A stretch of DNA of 64,000 nt from Oasisia sp. SBJ-2009 (Eukaryota; Annelida; Polychaeta; Sabellida; Siboglinidae): contig OZ024857.1 in assembly GCA_964017155.1 (NCBI GenBank), positions 5,789,827 through 5,853,826 on the forward strand, given 5' to 3'. Both the position numbers and the translations under genes were made by a program. The notes under the pieces were generated by a model that had not been told where the DNA came from, ran no database searches, and saw nothing but the letters and a program-made list of their open reading frames with translations. Shown piece after piece: positions 26,201-35,260 of this stretch (position 1 is the stretch's first letter; each line of letters starts with the position of its first letter).

Positions 26201-29200
26201 AAGCTATGAAAAAACATTAGCTTTTAATATAAAACATGACAACAAGAGGTTTTATGCGTATGTTCGAAGTAAACAGAAAGTTCAGGATAAGGTAGGACAT
26301 CTAGAAGGTAGTGATGGAAACGTAATAACAGAGGGATTCTTAATGGCAGAAAACCTAAATGAATACTTTAGTTCGGTGTTCACCAGGGAAGATACTAGTG
26401 CATTACCAGTACCAGAGACTAAATTCGAAGGGAGAGAGTCAGACTATTTAGGACAACTAATTGTAACACCAAAAATGGTAGCTAAGAAAATAAGGGATAT
26501 GAAGGATAATAAGTCACCTGGAGTGGATGGGATTCCTCCCAAATTACTACTGGAAATTGTAGAACAAATCAGCATACCACTTGCAACAGTGTTCAATTTG
26601 TCAATAGAGGAAGGAGTAGTTCCATTAGAATGGAAAGAAGCAAACATCATACCATTATTTAAAAAAGGATCAAGAAGTAAATCAGAGAACTATAGACCAG
26701 TTAGTTTAACATCGGTGATTTGCAAACTATTAGAAAGACTAATTAAAGATCACTTGGTTGATTTTCTTGTTAAAAAAAAATGAGTAACCCATCTCAACAT
26801 GGGTTTCTAAAAGCGAGGTCATGCTTAACAAATATCTTATGCTTTTTGGAAGATGTCACAAAGTGGGTAGACGAGGGATCACCAGTAGATATAATATACT
26901 TAGATTTTAAAAAAGCCTTTGACAAAGTGCCACATCAAAGATTACTACTTAAACTAAAGGCCCATGGCATAGGCAATGGTATGATTAACTGGATAGAAAA
27001 ATGGCTTATTGATAGAAGACAAAGAGTGGTAGTTGATGGGGAGGTTTCAAACTGGAAATCGGTTTTGAGTGGAGTACCGCAGGGATCAGTATTGGGACCT
27101 ATTTTGTTCTTAATATATATCAATGATTTGGATGATGATATAACAAGCAAGGTGTTGAAGTTTGCGGACGATACAATTTTTTTTAGAAAAATTGAAAGTG
27201 ATGCAGATAGACAGCAATTACAAAATGATCTAAACAAGTTGAACGAATGGTCTGAGAAGTGGCAAATGCTGTTTAATTATGGGAAGTGTAAGTGCCTCCA
27301 CACAGGACATGGAAATGAAGATGCACAATATACAATGGGTGATACTGCACTAAATACTACCGTAAAGGAAAAGGACTTAGGGTTAACTATTAGTGCTGAT
27401 ATGAAGGTATCAGAACAGTGTGCAATTGCAGCAGCAAAGGGAAACCAAATTCTTGGATTAATTAGGCGAAATATAGTGTACAAGGAAAAAGAACTAATAA
27501 TACTGCTGTACAAAACAATAGTTAGGCCTCATTTAGAATATTGCATACAGGCATGGAGGCCATATCGCAAGAAAGATATTGATATACTAGAAAGAGTACA
27601 AAGAAGAGCAACCAAAATGATACAAAAACTCACGAATATTAGTTATGAAATGCATCTAAAGGAATGTGGATTAACAACACTAGAAACCAAGAGATTGAGA
27701 GGAGTTCAGATAGTAGTTTTTAAAATATTGAATGGGTATGAAAATATTGACAGAAATATTTTTTTCTCGGTTAAGGAAGAGAGAAGGACTAGAGGACATG
27801 GAATTACATTAGCAAAGAAGCAGTGTAGACTAGATATTAGAAAATTTTCATTTTCACAAAGAACAGTAAATGAATGGAACAGATTATCGGCTGATTGTGT
27901 AGGTGCTAGTACTGTTAATATGTTTAAAAATAAAATTGACATGTACCTAAGAATGGTTGGGTACATTTAGATAGATAGGTTGGACTCTCGATAAGCCAAA
28001 GGGCTTCTTTGTCTACCTGCCATCTAGAGTTGATTCTCTAGGTGGCAATCTTGTTAAATCTTGTTAAAACGTACAGCGGTATTATTAGTTCGTTTTCCTT
28101 GTATACTATATTTCGAGTTAACACGTGTGAGCAAGACGGCAGGCCATGGAAATACCCAGAGGGCTAGTGGGGATGGATTCGTTTGGCTTATATCAGGGGT
28201 TCAATTTGTTTTCGTTCGTATGTGCCCCGCCCTTCTGAAGTATTTATCTATTTTGTTTTTAAACATATCTACACACGGCCAGCATTCACGCACTCACCCA
28301 GTAATTTTACATAAAATATATCTAGTTACAATAATGTTACTTTTACGGACAATAACAACGTTAAAAGCTCTTGTTGACAGAGTTATAACATGCGTTTTGT
28401 TATACACTGTAGTTTCAATAAACTTGTTCAATTTCAGGATAGACGAGGCGGCCGATTGGGTCAGCTACGAGTCTCAAACGTCAGTAGTCACCGACAGAAC
28501 AGATGACAGAAAACCTCTGGCTAGGGCGAGGGACAAGGGCCAGAAAATGTCTCAGAACGGCAGGATTAGGCATCGTTACAAATCTGGCGAAAGTCCAGAA
28601 GGTTGGTGCACATGTCATACATTGCGAGTTTCCCGTATTTGTTGTGTTCCGCTGATTGCTCCAATAAATGGCTTGTTCACAAAGGAGACTTACTTGAGAT
28701 GCGGTCGAGACGATGGATAAACCTTGTTTCGACCGAGTCTACTTGGTGTTCAGGACAATTTACATGCGTGTATTGTACATGTACTATTTAAAGTTTTTAA
28801 CTAACGCATTTGAAGGCATACATCATGTACTATTTATTTATTTTCACTGAGGTATTTAAGATTACAGTTGTACTGTAATTCAAATTGTAAGTTCAAATTG
28901 CTGTGGAACTGTTATGTTGACCGATTTCCTCTAGAAATAAAATGTTACGATTAAGAGAAATATATTAATACGCTTTTTGTTGTTTATGTATAAGAATGTC
29001 AGGAACATGTGTCCATCGGTAATGACAAGTATGTTTAATAGAAATAATGAAATCCACAAATGCATGACACATCATGCTGAACTGTTGCACTTTCTAATTT
29101 CAAAAACTAACGTATTATACACAAATATTAGACACCGTGGTGTTAAGCTGTGGGTTTATACAGTAAAAACAGTTGATTGTAATTATGCATTCGTAATATT

Positions 29201-32200
29201 CAAATGTCACCTGAAAAGCTTTTTGTCATTAAACAATATCAGTGCCTTAGATAATTAGTTTTCATTATGGAAAATAATGATCGGGTATATACGAGAATAG
29301 TGTTGCTGTGATTTGTGTTGTTATTCTATTTTTCTATTCTTTAACTGCACATGCACTGCATGTTTTCTTTTTTGTTATCTTGCACCAATGACAACCAATG
29401 ACATATATATTGCATGCATTGGAGGCACATCTAACACTTGTTACTGATGTTCACACCTTCATTATAGAAACATTGACAACATAATCAAATATATACTATG
29501 TACAGTTTAAAGCATATATACATAATGTAATAAAGCACCATAACTATTGTTATTCTAACGTTTAGAAGACATGGACACGACGATGTCGTCATCGACAATG
29601 TACAACGTCAACCTGCCGCCACTCGCCCATCAACCTGTCGTCAACGGCCGCCTGTCTCCAGAGGACGCTGCCAGACAAGACAGACAGGTAACACACGTAG
29701 ACAGGTAACAAACGTAGACAGGTAACACACGTAGACAGGTAACACACGTAGACAGGTAACACGCGTAGACAGGTAACACACGTAGACAGGTAACACACGT
29801 AGACAGGTAACACACGTAGACAGGTAACACACGTAGACAGGTAACACACGCAGACAGGTAACACATGTAGACAGGTAACACGCGTAGACAGGTAACACAC
29901 GTAGACAGGTAATACACGTAGACAGGTATCACACGTAAGCAGGTAACACACGTAAACAGGTAACACACGTAGACAGGTAACACACGTAGACAGGTAATAC
30001 ACGTAGACAGGTAACACAAGTAGACAGGTAACACACGTAGGCAGGTAACACTTGTAGACAGGTAACACACGTAAACAGGTAACACACGTAGGCAGGTAAC
30101 ACACATAGACAAATAACACACGTAGACAGGTAACACACATAGACAGGTAATACACGTAAACAGGTAACACACGTAGACAGGTAACACTGGTGCACATGTA
30201 GGTGGACATGTATCACATGTTATGTAATATATTGTTCATGGCTCCAAGATTTGCTTATTTTGTAAGACATTAACTGACTTTGGAGCATAGTATTTGAAAC
30301 GACCCATCAGCTAGAAGTCTTTGTCACGTATTGGTGTCACGAGATTTGGCTCAAGTTTCTGCGGGATAATTTGGCTGTAGATGGTGGAGAGGTGGTATCC
30401 CTGGTACCCAGGGGGGGTTCTCTGTTTTATGTAAATGACCTGTTTCACTTTCCTCTTTCCAATTTGATTCTCCAGTGAGGACATTACTATTTTATGATAA
30501 GTGTATAGATGTGAAGTGGGTTGACCGGCAGCAATATACAGAATTAACACAACGTATAGTGTTGCTGCCTATTATCAAACGTAACGTTATTTTGCAGTTG
30601 AATAAACAACGACTGAGGCAGAAAGGGGAGAGACTCAACCGGCGATGTGAGTGTTGTGAGAGATAAAGACGACCGAATCATAGGCAATTGTTAAGATCAT
30701 TAATTGTTTGTTTGTTTGTTTTTAGATTACATTGTATTCATCACTTGTTAAGATGGTTAAATGTTCTGTTTTTATATGACATTTGTTTGCCTTGGATTCA
30801 TCCGTATTCAGGTCTGGTCTGTGTTTTGCGCTACAGCTGTCTATTAATTTATCTTCAACACATGAAACATTAAGACACCACCTGGTACCTAAAACTAACG
30901 TTAACATGTAGATCTGCAATAAATGAACCAAGTGCGTGCAAGCACGGTTATGCATACGTGTGAAATGTTCACCGTATGTTCCAAGACCGTTCAAACTGCA
31001 AATTGATTTGCATTTCATCTGTTTCTAGCTAAAGCCGATGACGATCAAACTCTGTCAGAGTCCGAAAGAACACCGATTGAAAGCTATAGTACCGATCAGC
31101 ACACATCTACGAAAGACCAAGTAAGAATACACGCATTACAATAACTATCGAAGCGTATGCTAGAACTAACCCAACATTAGCTATGACCATTATGCATGTG
31201 TGAACTTGAATCGACGACATTTGCAGATTATTGAAGAATACAAAAATGGCCATTTTGTTTATTTACTGCTATAGTATATACACCTTACATGTACAATCGA
31301 CAGTTGACCTCGATAGCAGTTTCAGTGTGAAAATATCTCCATTCTACACAAGTCAACTTTTTACAAATGGAAATGCTCCAAATTGTGAAGTTGTATCGAG
31401 ATACGTTTACCCTTTTTTGAATAAATGACGCATACATAAGTCGCCCTTCTGTGCAAAAGGAAATTTAGCATTCCATTGAGAGTATGTGTGTTGTAGCAAA
31501 CCTCTATTTATGCACAAGTATACAGAGTAAATTACAAAAAAGAAGACGTCATCCCGGCACATGTTCGCAATGCAGCAAATACCCATTACGTTCCGCACAT
31601 CAGGTGTGTTCAAAATCATTTTATTTCCGTTTAGTAATTCATGTTAACAATAACCTTTAACCGGGGCATTTCCAAATGTTATTTTAACAATGAATACTCA
31701 TCAAGACTTGGACGCCACACCCCGGAAGTGACGTTGCTATACCACCCTTTCTTTTTGCAGCGCACAAACCAGGTTGAGTCAGGAAGCTTCATGTCAATGT
31801 CACCACTATTTTGACTTTATCACGCGTAGTTGTGTCACATGTGATGTCCCGCGTCATCGGAATATGTCACGCCACTTTCATGTAACGCCTATATGTGTCA
31901 CACGTGACGTCCTGCGCATGCGCATGTTATGTTCCGGCAGATGGACGTGGCGCCCGTGTTGAGAGCGGACGGCCTCGGCAGCACGCCGGAGTACCGTGAG
32001 GAGATACTCGACCATGCACGAAAACGCATCCACGGCCTTCTGGACGACGCCTTCGCACTCGTAGCTACCCGGCCGCCTAGGTGCGACCTCCGCCGTCACT
32101 GGCTGCTTGTGTCTCTGCGTGTCCTCGCCTTCATTTAGCGTGCTCACCCTGCTGTTTACGTGTTCTGTTGAATCACGCTTTTCTCCTCTTTGTCTTCTTT

Positions 32201-34870
32201 ACGTGTGGTTGATATGAGAATTACTAATGTTCATGATTATACGCGGTTGTAATATTGCTAATATTCGACAATGTATTAAGCGTTCTTTATCTTGCTAGTT
32301 CTTATATCAAATAAGATTTAAGAAGATTTAACACGATTGCCACCTAGAGAATTAACTATAGATGGCAGGTGGACAAGGAAGCCCTTTGGCTTATCGACAG
32401 TCCAACCTATTTGTCTAAATGTACCCCGCCCTTCTGAGGTATATGTCGATTTTATTTTTAAACATTTTAACACTACTAGCACCTACACAATCAGCCGATA
32501 ATCTGTTCCATTCATTTACTGTTCTTTGTGAAAATTTTCTAATATCTAGTCTACACTGCTTCTTTGCTAATGTAATTCCACGTCCTTCTCTCTTCCTTAA
32601 ACGAGAAAAAAATATTTCTGTCAATATTTTCATAACCATTCAATATCTTAAACACCTCAATCTGATCTCCTCTCAGTGTCCTGGTTTCTAGTGTTGTTAA
32701 TACACATTCTTTTAGACGCATTTCATAATTAATATTCCTGAGTTTGTGTACGTGTCGTAGTTCACATACGTGTCCTGTTATATATGCTGATATATCTTGA
32801 ATGCCGTTTGTGCGACTAACTAACCTATATTTAGTCTGCACTCGACAACGGTGTCAATACATGTACGTGTCGATAACAGCCTACGACGAGTTTTGACATT
32901 TAGCCTAACATTAACATCATTAGTCGTCAACTCCCTTGATCAGCCGGCGTGGGCGGATCTGACTTGGATACAGGCACTGCATTGCTGTGTGGTTTGTTTC
33001 GCAGGAACCAACGACGAAACAAAGTAACACCCCTTTCTAACTTCCCCTACGACTTGTCCACCCCACCCTATGGTCCTGTTCGTCACTCCCGTAGACGGAG
33101 CAGGATGTTTGCGGCGCAGTACCATAGGTCGGCCCGGCGACACAAGAGGTACTGCCTCATGGCGTCGTTGTGGTGCGAACTCGCCACGTTACTGCATGTC
33201 GATGTGCATCTCGGCTTAAACCGCACGAAGCATGGAGCCGTTCATCCAGTGTCGTTTACGATGTTGTGTACGTGACACGCCCACGACATTTTTCTGCATG
33301 CTTATGTTCGTTGTTAAGCACTCTGCAATTGTTGTTGTTTACCAGGTAGACGATAACACATAAACAGTTGACATATGTATACGACCATGAGTACTGAAGA
33401 GAGAAAATAATAGTGAAAACGTAAAGGTAATGCCACGCCATAACATTTGCTATCGAGGGCAACGTCATGGAAGGAGCCATATTAAATATATGTACGGTTG
33501 CGTTAAAGAATTAGCTACGATGGTTTACGGTAGTGGTGTAGACAGCAAAGAAACAAGAAACGAAATGGAAACATATGTCACGCGCCGAAGAGGAACGCAA
33601 GACGCTTGGTGACACGAAGGACGTATCCGAGAGACAAAAACAATGCTATCTGGCGACAGTGTATTTATACTGAAACATACATTGGCGTGCCTGAACACAC
33701 ATGAACGTGATACATTCGAGATGACACAGACCAAGTTTCTGTTCCTTTGGGGCATCTCGTTAAGCATAAACAGTGTCTGTCAGTTGGTGTTCGCGTGGCA
33801 TTTCACCTTACGCGTCTGTGGTTAGCGTCACGTACACAGTTATTTTGACATCATCAGTCGTGCCGTTGTCGATGTTGCATGAAGTCACTACGCATGAACA
33901 TGTGTCGTTACGTTGTCCGTACAATTAGTCTCATCAGTGCAACTCGGTTAGTTTCGTATTTATAACCGGCTGCATAGCACGTCATTCAATTTACGGATAT
34001 TTCCAGTTTCTTACGAGGCTGCGGTGATTGGTGAGCAATGCAACATTTATTATAATTAAATATGCACATCCAACTAGTTTATAACAGAGGCAAACATTGG
34101 CTACGAGATGAGAAGATACAGTGAATACGGCGAGAGACTTAAACAGATTAAGGAATGACATTGAAGTGCAGTCCTGTTTAAGCACTGCCTGGGTATATAA
34201 CTTGCCTGTATACGTAATTTACAACATCCTTACTTTTCTTTCAGAAAGTTACTGTTAGAGAAAATCGATGCATCAATTGTTTTTTCTTTAAAATTGCTAT
34301 TTTCTTTGTCATCGATTAACCGCTTTTTCTTTTGCGGACTCCCTAGACTGGTGTGTTTATTGGGTCAGACTGACCACACGGACAAGTCGCTACTGATCAG
34401 CACTCCTTTCGCTCTCATATGTACGCACTTATCACGTTGCGAATAGCTTAGACGCACCTGTCTCTCTGTTGTGTGCACGGTACACATGATTTATAGGATG
34501 CCACGTAGGCGGATAGAGCGCACGCAGGCTAACTAAGCTGATCAGGCATGTTGCTGTATCTGTGCTATGTGATTCGTTTGAATCTCGCTCGCGCTTAACC
34601 TGTCATACGACCTTTTTGTCTCGTTTCTAATATTGCAGTTTAGCTACGTCTGTTTTTTTCTCGCGTGCATGCGTACGTGCTGTGTGTCAATACATTTGGT
34701 CTCTCTGTAATTCGGACTGTCATTATGTCTGTCTGTCTGGTCTGTGTGTCTGTCTTTTTGCATGCATGCATGCATGCATTCATATATGTATGTATGCATG
34801 TATGTGTGTGTATGTATGTATGTATGTATGTATGTATGTATGTATGTATGTGTGTGTATGTATGTATGTA

Positions 34871-34947
<77 letters not shown>

Positions 34948-35214
34948 ATGAATGTATGTACGCATGTATGTATGTATGTATGTATGTATGTATGTATGTA
35001 TGTATGTATGTATGTATGTATGTATGTATGGGTATATCTGTTTATGTACATATCTATGTTATATGTATACATACAAGTCTATTTCCGTGTCTCTTCACGG
35101 ATCGTCCCAGCTATGACCAGTTGTTGTCTTTCAGTCGCCACGAAATGACACAGGCCGGACCCGGCGACATTCCTGACACGGCGACAACAGCAAGTGGGTG
35201 ACAACAGGACGTGT

Positions 35215-35260
<46 letters not shown>

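Larger units (their letters stand above)
24850..28067 (+). mobile_element. CR1/L2-like non-LTR retrotransposon, near complete, in KIAA1549-like intron 8
   Basis: The order is: the end of ORF1 with an SGNH-esterase-like segment (GFLDLG, then DGLHLSGKGAAVF after a frameshift); an AP-type endonuclease in 25224-26779 (ITESWA, MGDFNH, CSDHNHI); a reverse transcriptase (GVPQGSVLGPILFLIYINDL, FADD) and a C-terminal FSQRTVNEWNRLSAD block ending in a stop at 27970; then a ~100-base 3' UTR with a TTGTTAAA tail. Endonuclease and polymerase frames are separated at an A(9) run near 26772. The element is in the sense orientation of the host gene. Confidence 0.95.

Noticed and set aside
29589..30216. 200-codon Cys/Val/Leu-rich minus-strand frame (YLSTCVTCLRVLPVYV repeats)
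   Set aside because: Antisense translation of the 17-bp minisatellite; the plus strand holds a real exon and its donor.
34644..35201. Cys/Val or His/Thr frames
   Set aside because: GT and GTAT microsatellite translations; only 35111-35193 is kept, on splice-phase grounds.
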